Source of the DNA: Micromonospora cathayae | Lineage (GTDB): Bacteria > Actinomycetota > Actinomycetes > Mycobacteriales > Micromonosporaceae | Assembly: GCF_028993575.1 (NCBI RefSeq) | Contig: NZ_CP118615.1 | Span: forward strand, 1,984,001-2,048,000 | Length of the DNA: 64,000 nt | Reading direction: 5' to 3' | Notes under the pieces: generated by a model | The model's database searches: none | What the model saw: the letters and a program-made list of their open reading frames with translations, nothing else | What the model was told of the DNA's origin: nothing | Translations under genes and position numbers: made by a program | Shown here: positions 41,578 to 49,911 of the stretch, piece by piece | How positions within the stretch are numbered: position 1 is the first letter of the stretch | How the letters are laid out: the number at the start of each line of letters is the position of its first letter

Positions 41578-43677
41578 TCACCTCCCGTCCGGTCCGGCGG
41601 CCGTGCCGGTGACCGGCACGGTCGTGTCGCGCGGCCGGGAACACGCCGACCGGTGTGCCGGGCCCAGCGTCACCGGCACCGGCTGGTGGTGCGCGCACGC
41701 CGGCACCACGCTCGGGCAACGGGCGGCGAACGCGCAGCCACCGCTGTCGTCCGGCCCGGTGCCCGAGCGTCCGGGCATGGTGCGGAACCGGGTGCCCGGT
41801 GCCGCGTCCGGACGGGGCACCGCGTCGAGCAGACCGCGCGTGTACGGGTGGTCCGGGTTCCCGACGATGCTGGCGAGTGGCCCCGACTCCACGATCCGGC
41901 CGGCGTACATCACCGCCACCCGGTCCGCCAGGCGGGTGACCACCGCGAGGTCGTGGCTGATCAGGATCATGGCCATATCCAGTTCGTCGCGGAGTCCGGT
42001 CAGCAGGTCGAGCAGTTGCGCCTGCACGGTGACGTCGAGGGCGGAGGTCGGTTCGTCGGCGACGAGCAGTTCCGGCTCACCGGCGATGGCGACGGCGATC
42101 TGCACCCGTTGGCGCATCCCGCCGGAGAGCTGGTGGGGAAACGCGCGGGCGGTCCCGGCCGGGTCGGGCAGACCGACCAGGCGCAGCAGCTCCTCGGTGA
42201 CCCGGCGGGTGGTGGCGCGGCGTCCGCCCCGGCCGGCGTTGCGGACCGCCTCGTCGACGTGCGCGCCGATGGTCCGCACCGGGTTCAGCACGGCGAGGCT
42301 GTCCTGGAAGACCACGCCGACCCGGCGGTCGTGGCCCCGGCGGCCCTGGTGGTGTCGCTGGTGGGGTGGGTGTCCGACGAGCTGGCGGAACCCGTCGCCG
42401 GCCCGTAGGACTGCCGAGCCGGTGACGGTCGCGGCGGGGTCCAGCAGCCCGAAGGGGGCCAGCACGGCGGTGGTCTTGCCGCTTCCCGTCTCACCGACGA
42501 CGGCCAGGATCTGCCCCCGCCGGACGTCGTAGGAGACGTCGGCGACGACACGGTGGGGTCCGCCGTCGCGCGGATAGGCGACCGACAGCCCCCGGACGCT
42601 CAGCAGACTGTCGTCCCCGGAAGAGATCCCCGTCGACGCGGCCGGCAGTCCGGTCAGCGCCGACCGGGCCGGGTGTCCCGTGTCCGGGTCGGCCGTCGTC
42701 GGGCGTACCGTCGCCGTCGCTGTGAGGGCCGCCGTCGTCGGGCGTGCGGTCACCGTCGGTGCTGCGGGGGCGTCCGGCGGTGCTGCGGGGTCTGCCGGCG
42801 GGGTGGCGGGGCGGGTGCGGCGGCGGGTCGGGAGCAGCCACCGCAGGATCGAGGGACGCTCGTCGCCGACCGCCAACCGCTCGCCGAGCAGGTTGCTCGC
42901 GAACACCACGGCGGTGATCGCGATGCCCGGTGGGTAGGCCAGCCACCAGGCGGAGGCGAGGAAGGGCCGGCCCTCGATGAGCATCTGACCCCACTCCGCC
43001 TGGGGTGGGGGGATGCCGAGGCCGAGGAAGCTCAGGGTGGCGACACCGAGGACGATCGTGCCCACGTCGGTGCTGGCGTACACCAGGCACGGGGCGAGAG
43101 CCGGTGGGAGCAGGTGCCGGCCGACGATGCGGGCCGGGCCGGCACCGAGCAGCCGCAGGGCGTCCAGGTGGGGACTGCCGCGCAGGCCGGCGACCCGGGC
43201 GCGGGCGATCCGGGCGTACGGTGCCCACGCCCACAGGCACAGCGCGATGACGAGGTTCTCCACGCCGGGACCCCGTACGCCGATGACCGCCAGCGCCACC
43301 AGCATGCCCGGCAGGGAGACGGCCGTGTCGACGAGCCGGGCGACGACCCGGTCCGGTACGCCGCCGAGGTAGCCGGCGACCGTGCCGACGACGACGCCGA
43401 CGGTCATCGAGACGGCCAGCACCGCCGCGGCGACCGTCAGGGAGCTGCGTGCGCCGTACAGCAGCCGGCTGAGCTGGTCGCGGCCGAGCTGGTCGGTGCC
43501 GAGCAGGTGCTCCGCCGAGGGTGGCCGCAGGCTGGCCGCCAGATCGGTGGCCGTCGGATCGGCCGGGGCGAGCACCGGTGCCAGCAGCCCCACGAGCGCG
43601 AACCCGAGCAGGGGCAACGCCAACAGCACGGTACGGCCGGTCACCGGGACGCCCCGACGGCGCTGGACGGTGGTCAT
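41578..43677 (-). CDS. Fused ABC permease-ATPase (DppC-DppD fusion)
   Basis: A 699-residue fusion. Residues 1-284 are a DppC-class permease with about six membrane segments and the EAA-like loop DALRLLGAGPARIVGRHLLPPALAPCL. A Pro/Ala/Thr-rich linker (about 285-352) leads to an ABC domain: Walker A GETGSGKTT at 395-403, signature LSGGMRQRVQIA, Walker B LLVADEPTSALDVT, H-loop ISHDLAVV. The cysteine-rich cap CAFAARCPSVVPAC at the end is the OppD/DppD type. These are usually two genes. It overlaps the upstream permease by ATGA. The complex imports peptides, nickel chelates or similar molecules into the cytoplasm. Confidence 0.9.
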   Translation of the reverse strand: MTTVQRRRGVPVTGRTVLLALPLLGFALVGLLAPVLAPADPTATDLAASLRPPSAEHLLGTDQLGRDQLSRLLYGARSSLTVAAAVLAVSMTVGVVVGTVAGYLGGVPDRVVARLVDTAVSLPGMLVALAVIGVRGPGVENLVIALCLWAWAPYARIARARVAGLRGSPHLDALRLLGAGPARIVGRHLLPPALAPCLVYASTDVGTIVLGVATLSFLGLGIPPPQAEWGQMLIEGRPFLASAWWLAYPPGIAITAVVFASNLLGERLAVGDERPSILRWLLPTRRRTRPATPPADPAAPPDAPAAPTVTARPTTAALTATATVRPTTADPDTGHPARSALTGLPAASTGISSGDDSLLSVRGLSVAYPRDGGPHRVVADVSYDVRRGQILAVVGETGSGKTTAVLAPFGLLDPAATVTGSAVLRAGDGFRQLVGHPPHQRHHQGRRGHDRRVGVVFQDSLAVLNPVRTIGAHVDEAVRNAGRGGRRATTRRVTEELLRLVGLPDPAGTARAFPHQLSGGMRQRVQIAVAIAGEPELLVADEPTSALDVTVQAQLLDLLTGLRDELDMAMILISHDLAVVTRLADRVAVMYAGRIVESGPLASIVGNPDHPYTRGLLDAVPRPDAAPGTRFRTMPGRSGTGPDDSGGCAFAARCPSVVPACAHHQPVPVTLGPAHRSACSRPRDTTVPVTGTAAGPDGR

Positions 43678-44645
43678 GCCGCCGCCGTCCGGCGACGGGA
43701 CCGCGGGTCGACCAGGGCGTGCAGGACGTCGGCGAGCCGGTTGGCGAGGATGAATCCGCTGCCCAGCACGAGCGCGCTCGCCTGGAGTGCCGGGACGTCC
43801 CGCCCGGCGGCGGCCCGGACGAAGTACGCGCCGAGGCCGGGCCAGCCGAAGATCTGCTCCACCACCACCGTGCCCACCAGCATGCTGCCGACCGCGAAAC
43901 CGGCGACGGACAGGATCGGCCCGGCGGCGTTGGGCAGGCCGTCGCGGAACACGATCGACAGCGGCCCGCTGCCCCGGGCCCGCGCCGCCAGCACGTACGG
44001 CTGGTCGAGGGCCTCGCGTAGGGTGACCGCCACGATCCGGCTGAGCGCGCCGGCCGCCGGTACGCCGAGCACCACCATCGGCAGCACCCACGTCGCGGGA
44101 CCCGCCATGCCGGAGGTCGGCACCAGGTGCAGCCGCAGGGCCAGTACCAGCACGAGGAGGTAACTCAGCCAGAAGGCCGGTACCGAGGTGACCAGCAGGG
44201 CACCCACCCGCAGGGCTCCGCGGGGCAGGCCCCGGCCGAGCAGCGCCCCGGCGACGCCCACGCCCACCCCCAGCAGCACCGCGAGCACGGCGGAGCCGCC
44301 CACCAGCCCCAGCGTCACCCCGATCCGGTCGGCGACCTCCGGCCCGATCGGGGTGTTCGTCCGCAGCGACAGTCCGAAGTCACCGGTGGCCACGTCGGCG
44401 AGCCAGCGCAGGTACCGCACCGGCGCGGGCGCGTCCAGGCCCAGCTCGGCGCGGACGGCCTCGATCTGGTCGGGTGTCGCGGCCCGGCCGGCCCGGGTCG
44501 CGGCCAGGACCGCCGCCGGGTCACCGCGGGCCAGCAGGACGAGCGCGAACGTACCGGCGGAGAGCGCGAGGAGCACACCGGCCGTGTCGACGGCCCACCG
44601 CGCGAGGTAGCCACCGGCGGAGCGCAGCCGCACCGACGTCCTCAC
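43674..44645 (-). CDS. Peptide/nickel-type ABC transporter permease (DppB class)
   Basis: A 323-residue permease with six membrane segments. It has the DppB N-terminal block DQIEAVRAELGLDAPAPVRYLRWLADVATGDFGLSL, the loop REALDQPYVLAARARG and EQIFGWPGLGAYFVRAAAGRDVPALQA at the end. GTG 44645 overlaps the binding-protein stop as GTGA, and the stop overlaps the fusion-gene ATG as ATGA, so the whole operon is translationally coupled. Confidence 0.92.
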   Translation of the reverse strand: MRTSVRLRSAGGYLARWAVDTAGVLLALSAGTFALVLLARGDPAAVLAATRAGRAATPDQIEAVRAELGLDAPAPVRYLRWLADVATGDFGLSLRTNTPIGPEVADRIGVTLGLVGGSAVLAVLLGVGVGVAGALLGRGLPRGALRVGALLVTSVPAFWLSYLLVLVLALRLHLVPTSGMAGPATWVLPMVVLGVPAAGALSRIVAVTLREALDQPYVLAARARGSGPLSIVFRDGLPNAAGPILSVAGFAVGSMLVGTVVVEQIFGWPGLGAYFVRAAAGRDVPALQASALVLGSGFILANRLADVLHALVDPRSRRRTAAA

Positions 44646-46198
44646 CTGACGGTGACCCCGGTGAGTGCCAGGTCCACGTCGGTGGGCGGAACCGAGAAAC
44701 CCTGCACCGCGCTCCGGACGGCCCACAACCGTGGCCGGTAGACCAGCGGTACGAATCCGGCGTCGGCGGCGACCGCGTCGTACAGGTTCCGGTAGGCCGC
44801 CGCCCGCGTGGCGGGGTCGCGGGCGAACAGTGCCCGGTCCACCAGGTCCTCGACGGCCGGCGTGGCCCACAGGGGTGCCCGCGCCGAACTCGTGAACAGC
44901 GACACGACCGAACTGGACGGGTCGTAGGGCGCCCCGAGGGTCTCGAAGAAGGTGAGGTCGTAGCGGGCCTCGGCCCGTTCGTCGTAGTAGGCGGCGGCGT
45001 CGACCGGGACGATCTCGACGGTGATACCGACCTGGCCGAGGGAGGCGGCGATCGCCGAGGCCATGGTGCGCGGGTCGAGCTGCCCCTCGGCCGGGGTCGC
45101 CGGGATCAGCAGCCGCAGCGAGAGCCGCTTGCCGTCCTTCACCCGACCTTCGCCCTGGGGGCGGTAGCCGGCGGTGTCCAGGACGCGGCGCGCCGCCGCC
45201 TGGTCGAAGCCGGGCGGCAGATCGGTGCCGGAGTCCGGCACGTCCGGTGGGAACACCCGGCGGGCCGGCTCCGCGTAGCCCAGGAGCAGGGTCTTCGCCA
45301 GGGCGGTGGTGTCGACCGCCCGGATCACCGCCTCGCGTACCGCCCGGTCACCGGCCGGGCCGTCCGGGTTGAACCCGAGCATGATCGAGACGTCCGGTGT
45401 GCCGGTGAGCAGCCTGACGTCGTCCCGCCCGTCGAGGGACTTCGCCTCGACCGGGGTGATCGGGGCCAGGTAACCGCCGCCGATCAGGTCGATCTCACCG
45501 TTGGTGAGGGCGTCGACGCGGGCCTGGGAGTCCGGGATCACCGTGAACTCGAGGCGCTCCAGCCGCGGCTTCTCCCCCCAGTGGTCGTCGTTGCGGGCCA
45601 GCACCGCGCCGGTGGCGCTGTTGGAGACGAGCTTCCACGCGCCGGTGCCCACCGGGTTCTGGAACGTCCCGTCGGCGGCCACCGACTTCGGGCTGAGCAG
45701 CCGGACCGGCCGGACGATCGACAGTTCCTGCAACAGCGGCTCGTACGGCTCGGACAGCGTCAGCACCACGGTGTCCGGGTCGGCGGCCCGCACCGAGGTG
45801 ATGACCTTCGCGGCCCGGAAGAACGAGAAGCGCTCGTTCCCCACCCACCGGTCGAAGTTCCACTTGACGGCGGCGGCGTCGAGTGGTGAACCGTCGGTGA
45901 ACCGGACCCCGTCGCGCAGGTCGAAGGTCACCTGCCGGCCGTCCGGGGCGACGGTCCACGACTCCGCCAGACCCGGTTCCAGCCGCCCGTCCTCGCCGTA
46001 GCCGACCAGTGGCTCGTAGAGGGCGTCGAGCATCAGGAAGTTGCCGGTGAACGCGTGCGGATCCAGCGCGCCCGACTCGGCGCTCAACCCGATGCGCAGC
46101 GTCGTGGACGAGGTGGCGTCGCCGGAATCGGAGCTGCACGCGCTGGTCAGCGCGATCGACAGGGCGAGGGCAGCAACGAGCGGACGTGGTCGCGGCAC
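44642..46198 (-). CDS. ABC transporter substrate-binding lipoprotein (peptide/nickel class, SBP family 5)
   Basis: A 518-residue family 5 solute-binding lipoprotein. The lipobox is LTSAC, and the mature part begins TLRIGLSAESGALDPHAFTGNFLMLDALYEPL. The blocks AESWTVAPDGRQVTFDLRDGVRFTDGSPLDAAAVKWNFDR and VREAVIRAVDTTALAKTLLLGYAEPA are classic for dipeptide or nickel binders. GTG 46198 has AGGAG upstream. No metal-specific His motif is obvious, so the cargo is open. The operon abuts the dipeptide-type biosynthetic island tail-to-tail, so recapture of its product is an attractive but unproven idea. Confidence 0.92.
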   Translation of the reverse strand: MPRPRPLVAALALSIALTSACSSDSGDATSSTTLRIGLSAESGALDPHAFTGNFLMLDALYEPLVGYGEDGRLEPGLAESWTVAPDGRQVTFDLRDGVRFTDGSPLDAAAVKWNFDRWVGNERFSFFRAAKVITSVRAADPDTVVLTLSEPYEPLLQELSIVRPVRLLSPKSVAADGTFQNPVGTGAWKLVSNSATGAVLARNDDHWGEKPRLERLEFTVIPDSQARVDALTNGEIDLIGGGYLAPITPVEAKSLDGRDDVRLLTGTPDVSIMLGFNPDGPAGDRAVREAVIRAVDTTALAKTLLLGYAEPARRVFPPDVPDSGTDLPPGFDQAAARRVLDTAGYRPQGEGRVKDGKRLSLRLLIPATPAEGQLDPRTMASAIAASLGQVGITVEIVPVDAAAYYDERAEARYDLTFFETLGAPYDPSSSVVSLFTSSARAPLWATPAVEDLVDRALFARDPATRAAAYRNLYDAVAADAGFVPLVYRPRLWAVRSAVQGFSVPPTDVDLALTGVTVR

Positions 46199-46505
46199 CG
46201 GGTTCTCCTGATGGTCGACAGTGGAGGAGCGGTGGGTGACGGGGGCACCCGGCTGAGTAGTCGGGAGCACGCACCGGTTGGTTCCCGGCGATGTCCGTCG
46301 GCAGGGACGGCGTCGTGCGCCACGAGATCCGCGACAAGCGGGCCAACGAGGTCAAGAGCACCGATTATCGAGACGTCGATCTCGACATCAACTGGGAGCC
46401 GGTGCTCACCTTCGGGCAGTGGGAGTCCATCGCCCGGTACGACCGTGAGGCGACACAGGCCCTAGTGCTACGCTTAACATGTTGGTTAAGTGAAGGGGGC
46501 CTGCG
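46199..46505 (+). other. Intergenic region with an unrecognised ORF fragment
   Basis: A 307-base spacer between the importer operon and the ArsR gene. A plus-strand frame from 46291 to about 46460 encodes a hydrophilic peptide containing VRHEIRDKRANEVKSTDYRDVD and WEPVLTFGQWESIARYD. It reads like part of a real protein, but then runs without a stop into the ArsR operator and gene in the wrong frame. It has no ribosome site and looks like a remnant. The 3' end carries the ArsR operator. Confidence 0.4.
46473..46490. promoter_or_regulatory. Palindromic operator of the ArsR gene (CTTAAC-N6-GTTAAG)
   Basis: CTTAACATGTTGGTTAAG is an 18-base inverted repeat with six-base arms, 15 bases upstream of the ArsR start codon. 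Position and form suggest autorepression by the ArsR protein of the three-gene operon. Confidence 0.7.
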
Positions 46506-46880
46506 ATGGCTGGCACCGATCAGCTCAGCGCGGTGTTCTCGGCCCTCGCCGACCCGACCCGACGGGCGATCATCGCCGAGCTGGCCGCACGCGACGCCAC
46601 GGTCACCGAGCTCACCGCTCCGCTGTCGATCTCGATGCCGGCGGTGTCACGGCACCTGAAAGTGCTCGAACGCGCCGCGCTCATCTCGCGGTCACGGTCG
46701 GGTAGATGGCGCGCGAGCCACCTCGAAGCCGCCCCGCTGCGTGAGGCGGCCGACTGGATCGAGCGGTACCGGCGGTTCTGGGACTCGTCCCTCACCCGCC
46801 TCGATGCCCACCTCGCCGCGGTGCAGGCGGCCGGACCGGTGACGGACGGCCCGGCCGGCGACCCCAGGGAGCCCGAATGA
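46506..46880 (+). CDS. ArsR-family transcriptional regulator
   Basis: A 124-residue winged-helix regulator. The sequence LSAVFSALADPTRRAIIAELAARDATVTELTAPLSISMPAVSRHLKVLERAALISRSRSGRWRASHL follows the ArsR fold. There are no cysteine metal-binding pairs, so it belongs to the non-metal group often paired with AHSA1 proteins. It overlaps the AHSA1-domain gene by ATGA and sits just behind a palindromic operator, indicating an autoregulated operon of three genes. Confidence 0.92.
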   Translation: MAGTDQLSAVFSALADPTRRAIIAELAARDATVTELTAPLSISMPAVSRHLKVLERAALISRSRSGRWRASHLEAAPLREAADWIERYRRFWDSSLTRLDAHLAAVQAAGPVTDGPAGDPREPE

Positions 46881-47383
46881 ACACCGAAACCCCGCAGCTC
46901 GCCGTCTCCCGCGTGTTCGACGCGCCGCGGCAGCTCGTCTACCGGGCCTTCACCGATCCCGACCACCTGGCGGCGTGGTGGGGCCCGACCGGCAACTCAC
47001 TGCCGCGCGACACGATCGAGTTCGACGTACGCCCCGGCGGCTACCAACGGTGGACGGAGGTCAACGCAGCCGACCCCCGCCTTCGCGTACACGTCCACAT
47101 CGACCTCACCGACGTCGTGGACGGCGAACTGCTCGAAGGCGTCATGCGCGTCGGCGGCCGGCTGCAGGAGGGCATCGAACCGTTCGAGACGAGGCTGCGG
47201 GTCGAGTTCCACGACGAGGCCGACGGCCGGACCCGACTCGAGATCCGCCAGTGGCTCCCCGGGCACCTGGCGCACCCCAGCGAGGAAGGCTGGCACCAGG
47301 CGTTCACCAAGCTGGACGCCGCACTGACGAACTCCCAGGCTGTCGCAATGAATCACCGAGGGGTACAGGTATGGCCAAGTTGA
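46877..47383 (+). CDS. SRPBCC/AHSA1-domain protein
   Basis: A 168-residue START-like (SRPBCC) domain protein. RVFDAPRQLVYRAFTDPDHLAAWWGP at the start and GWHQAFTKLDAAL near the end are the hallmark blocks of the AHSA1-like group found with ArsR regulators. It is cytoplasmic and probably binds a small hydrophobic ligand; the ligand is unknown. ATG 46877 overlaps the ArsR stop, and the 3' end overlaps the following reductase-like gene by 13 bases. Confidence 0.9.
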   Translation: MNTETPQLAVSRVFDAPRQLVYRAFTDPDHLAAWWGPTGNSLPRDTIEFDVRPGGYQRWTEVNAADPRLRVHVHIDLTDVVDGELLEGVMRVGGRLQEGIEPFETRLRVEFHDEADGRTRLEIRQWLPGHLAHPSEEGWHQAFTKLDAALTNSQAVAMNHRGVQVWPS

Positions 47384-47934
47384 TCTACGTGACGAACGTG
47401 TCGCTCGACGGCTACATCGAGGACGAACGCGGAGTCTTCGCCTGGCTTCCACCCGACGACGAGGTGTTCGCCTTCACCACCGACCTCGTGCGGTCCGTAG
47501 GCACCTTCCTCTACGGGCGACGACTGTACGAGTCGATGGCCGTCTGGGAGACCGACGCCGCGCTGGCCACCCGGTCCGACCTCGCGGCCGACTTCGCGAG
47601 CGTCTGGCAGGCGGCGAGCAAAGTCGTGTACTCCACGACCCTCAGCGCGGTGTCAACCGCCGACACCCGGCTCGAACGCCGGTTCGACCCCGCCGCGGTA
47701 CGGGAACTGAAGGCCGCCGCCAGCAGCGACCTCACCATAGGAGGTGCCCACCTCGCGGCCCAGGCATTCCAGGCCGGGCTGGTCGACGAGTGCCAACTGC
47801 TCGTCTGGCCCGTGGTCGTCGGCGGCGGCAAGCCAGGGCTGCCGACCGGCATGCGCGTCGACCTCGAACTCCTCGACGAGCGCCGATTCCGCAACGGCGT
47901 CCTCCACCTCCGCTACCGCGCTCCCGGACAGTGA
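47371..47934 (+). CDS. Dihydrofolate reductase family protein (RibD C-terminal domain-like)
   Basis: A 187-residue single-domain RibD-C/DHFR-like reductase, starting KLIYVTNVSLDGYIEDERGVFAW with the glycine block FLYGRRLYESMAVWE and IGGAHLAAQAFQAGLVDECQLLVWPVVVGGGKP. ATG 47371 follows GAGGGGTACAGGT inside the end of the AHSA1 gene. ArsR, AHSA1 and this family recur together in actinobacteria; the joint role is unknown. Confidence 0.9.
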   Translation: MAKLIYVTNVSLDGYIEDERGVFAWLPPDDEVFAFTTDLVRSVGTFLYGRRLYESMAVWETDAALATRSDLAADFASVWQAASKVVYSTTLSAVSTADTRLERRFDPAAVRELKAAASSDLTIGGAHLAAQAFQAGLVDECQLLVWPVVVGGGKPGLPTGMRVDLELLDERRFRNGVLHLRYRAPGQ

Positions 47935-48054
47935 ACGACAGTCCGGCCTGACCGCCGGCGGTTGCATGACAGGCGCAGCGCCGACGCCGGATGCGGCCGG
48001 CTGCGCCTCCCCGGAAACCCTCGTCGAGGAGGGCGCGTTGAGCGTGACCCCAGA

Positions 48055-48282
48055 TCAGGCGGTCCGCAAAGCCCTCTGCGTCGCCGCCAACGCCTCGGCG
48101 AACGCGCCTGGACCGTCTTCACCCGCCGGGCACCGCACACCGGTGGCCCGGATGTGTGCCGCCTCGGCCGGCGACCCGGCGTCCCCGGCACCGTTGGCGA
48201 CCCGAACCGGGCGCGTGCGGGACCGACGCCGGGTCAGCCACCAGACGATCGCGGTGATGACGACAAGCCCGGCGCTGAGCAC
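48055..48282 (-). CDS. Small single-span membrane protein
   Basis: A predicted 75-residue protein. From GTG 48282 (AGGGAA upstream) it has one membrane helix, LSAGLVVITAIVWWLT, followed by a basic RRRSRTR stretch and a soluble tail. Third-codon positions are almost all G or C, which supports genuine coding. I do not recognise the family. It is divergent from the secreted hydrolase at 48382 with a 99-base spacer. The 120 bases to its left (47935-48054) show nothing else. Confidence 0.45.
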   Translation of the reverse strand: MLSAGLVVITAIVWWLTRRRSRTRPVRVANGAGDAGSPAEAAHIRATGVRCPAGEDGPGAFAEALAATQRALRTA

Positions 48283-48381
48283 GAGGTTCCCTGTCGAGCC
48301 GACCGTTTGACCATGCCCCGAGGGCACGGGTTCGGATGGGGGCGAGCCCGCTGAGGGCGGGTCGGACAGGAGGCGAGAACG

Positions 48382-49872
48382 GTGCGAAGACGCGGTGTTG
48401 CCCTGGCGGGAGTACTCGGCATGGTCGGTACCCTGGTCGCGGTCATTCCGGCGGCGGGGCAGTCGGCGACGGGGAAGCCCGTGGCGGGGCTGGTGTGGGC
48501 GGCGTGTCCGGAGGATGTGGTGGTGCCGCCGACGGTGCAGCTGCCGGTGCAGTGCGCGAAGGTACCGGTTCCGTTGGACTACCGTGACCCGGACGGCACC
48601 CAGATCGAGCTCATGGTGTCGCGGATCGCCAGCACGAAGCCGGAGAAGCGGCGCGGCGTGCTGATGTTCAACCCGGGCGGGCCGGGCGGTACCGGGCTGG
48701 ACCAGCCGGCCTTCCTGGTCTCGAAGGGGCTGCCGACCGGCGTCACGGACGCCTACGACCTGATCGGCATGGACACCCGGGGCGTCGGGCACTCGGCACC
48801 GGTGAGCTGCGGTTTCACCGCCGACGACGGCTACTGGGCCAACATCCCGCCGTACGCGTCCGACGACGCGGCCGTCACCCGGCAGGCGGAGATCGCCAGG
48901 GACGTCGCCGAACGCTGCGCAGCCAACGACACCGACGGGCGGCTGCGCCACCTGAGTACCGCCAACATGGCCCGTGACCTGGACCGGATTCGCGCCGCCC
49001 TGGGCGAGGAGAAAGCCAGCTTCTACGGGGCGTCCTACGGCTCGGCACTGGGTGCCGCGTACACCTCGATGTTCCCGGACACCACCGACCGGGTCGTGCT
49101 GGACAGCATCATCGGCGACACCCATCTCGACCGGGCCGGACTGCGCCGGTTCGCGCTCGGTATGGAACAGACGTTCCCCGACTTCGCGAAGTGGGCGGCG
49201 GCGCGGCACGAGTCCTACGGCCTGGGTCGCACCCCGCAGCAGGTACGCCGGACCTACCTCACCCTCGCCGAACGGCTCGACAGGACGCCCACCCCCGACG
49301 GGCTCACCGGTGCCCTTCTCCGGCAGATCACCTTCGGCTCTCTCTACAACGAGATCCAGTACCCGAACCTCGCGCGGATCTGGCAGACCTACCTGGACCC
49401 CGGTGAGGCGTCGCGGGCGAAGGCGGCGACCGCACCCAACCCGCAGGACAACGCCCTCACCGTGTTCCTCGCCGTCACCTGCAACGACGTCGAGTGGCCC
49501 GAGGACGTGGACACCTACCGGCGGGCTGTCGCGCAGGACCGGAAGCGGTTCCCGCTGTTCGGCGCGGCCAGCGCCAACATCACCCCCTGCGCCTTCTGGA
49601 AGCACGAGCCGGCCGAGCCGCCCGTCGCGGTGAACGACAAGGGCCGGCGCAACGTGCTGATCCTGCAGAACCGGCACGACCCGGTCACCCCGCTCGCGGG
49701 TGGCAGGCTGCTGCGGGAGAAGTTCGAGGAGCGCTCCCGGCTGGTGACCGTCAACGAGAGCGGGCACGGCGTCTACGTGCTCGGCGGCAACGCCTGTGCG
49801 CTGAACCTCACCACGACGTACCTGGTAGATGGCAAGATGCCGGCCGGCGACCGGACCTGCCAGCGCGGCTGA
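48382..49872 (+). CDS. Secreted alpha/beta-hydrolase, tripeptidyl aminopeptidase (SlpD/E, Tap) family
   Basis: A 496-residue exported hydrolase. A signal peptide (about 1-28, VAVIPAAGQSA) is followed by VPLDYRDPDGTQIELMVSRI and the oxyanion block LMFNPGGPGGTG. The nucleophile is YGASYGSALG, the catalytic aspartate NRHDPVTPL and the histidine ESGHGVYV. The C-terminal TAP-like domain has conserved cysteines. Relatives in Streptomyces cleave tripeptides from proteins outside the cell. GTG 48382 is preceded by AGGAGGCG. Confidence 0.92.
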   Translation: MRRRGVALAGVLGMVGTLVAVIPAAGQSATGKPVAGLVWAACPEDVVVPPTVQLPVQCAKVPVPLDYRDPDGTQIELMVSRIASTKPEKRRGVLMFNPGGPGGTGLDQPAFLVSKGLPTGVTDAYDLIGMDTRGVGHSAPVSCGFTADDGYWANIPPYASDDAAVTRQAEIARDVAERCAANDTDGRLRHLSTANMARDLDRIRAALGEEKASFYGASYGSALGAAYTSMFPDTTDRVVLDSIIGDTHLDRAGLRRFALGMEQTFPDFAKWAAARHESYGLGRTPQQVRRTYLTLAERLDRTPTPDGLTGALLRQITFGSLYNEIQYPNLARIWQTYLDPGEASRAKAATAPNPQDNALTVFLAVTCNDVEWPEDVDTYRRAVAQDRKRFPLFGAASANITPCAFWKHEPAEPPVAVNDKGRRNVLILQNRHDPVTPLAGGRLLREKFEERSRLVTVNESGHGVYVLGGNACALNLTTTYLVDGKMPAGDRTCQRG

Positions 49873-49874
49873 CG

Positions 49875-49905
49875 TTGACTGTGCCCCCGGGGCACGGTGT
49901 GCAAT
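49875..49905 (+). promoter_or_regulatory. MerR-type promoter with operator in a 19-bp spacer
   Basis: A -35-like TTGACT (49875-49880) and a -10-like TGCAAT (49900-49905) are separated by exactly 19 bases. The spacer begins with the perfect 15-base palindrome GTGCCCCCGGGGCAC (49881-49895). This is the classic over-long MerR promoter. Transcription starting about seven bases after the -10 would begin at or next to ATG 49912. Confidence 0.78.
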
Positions 49906-49911
49906 GACGGC

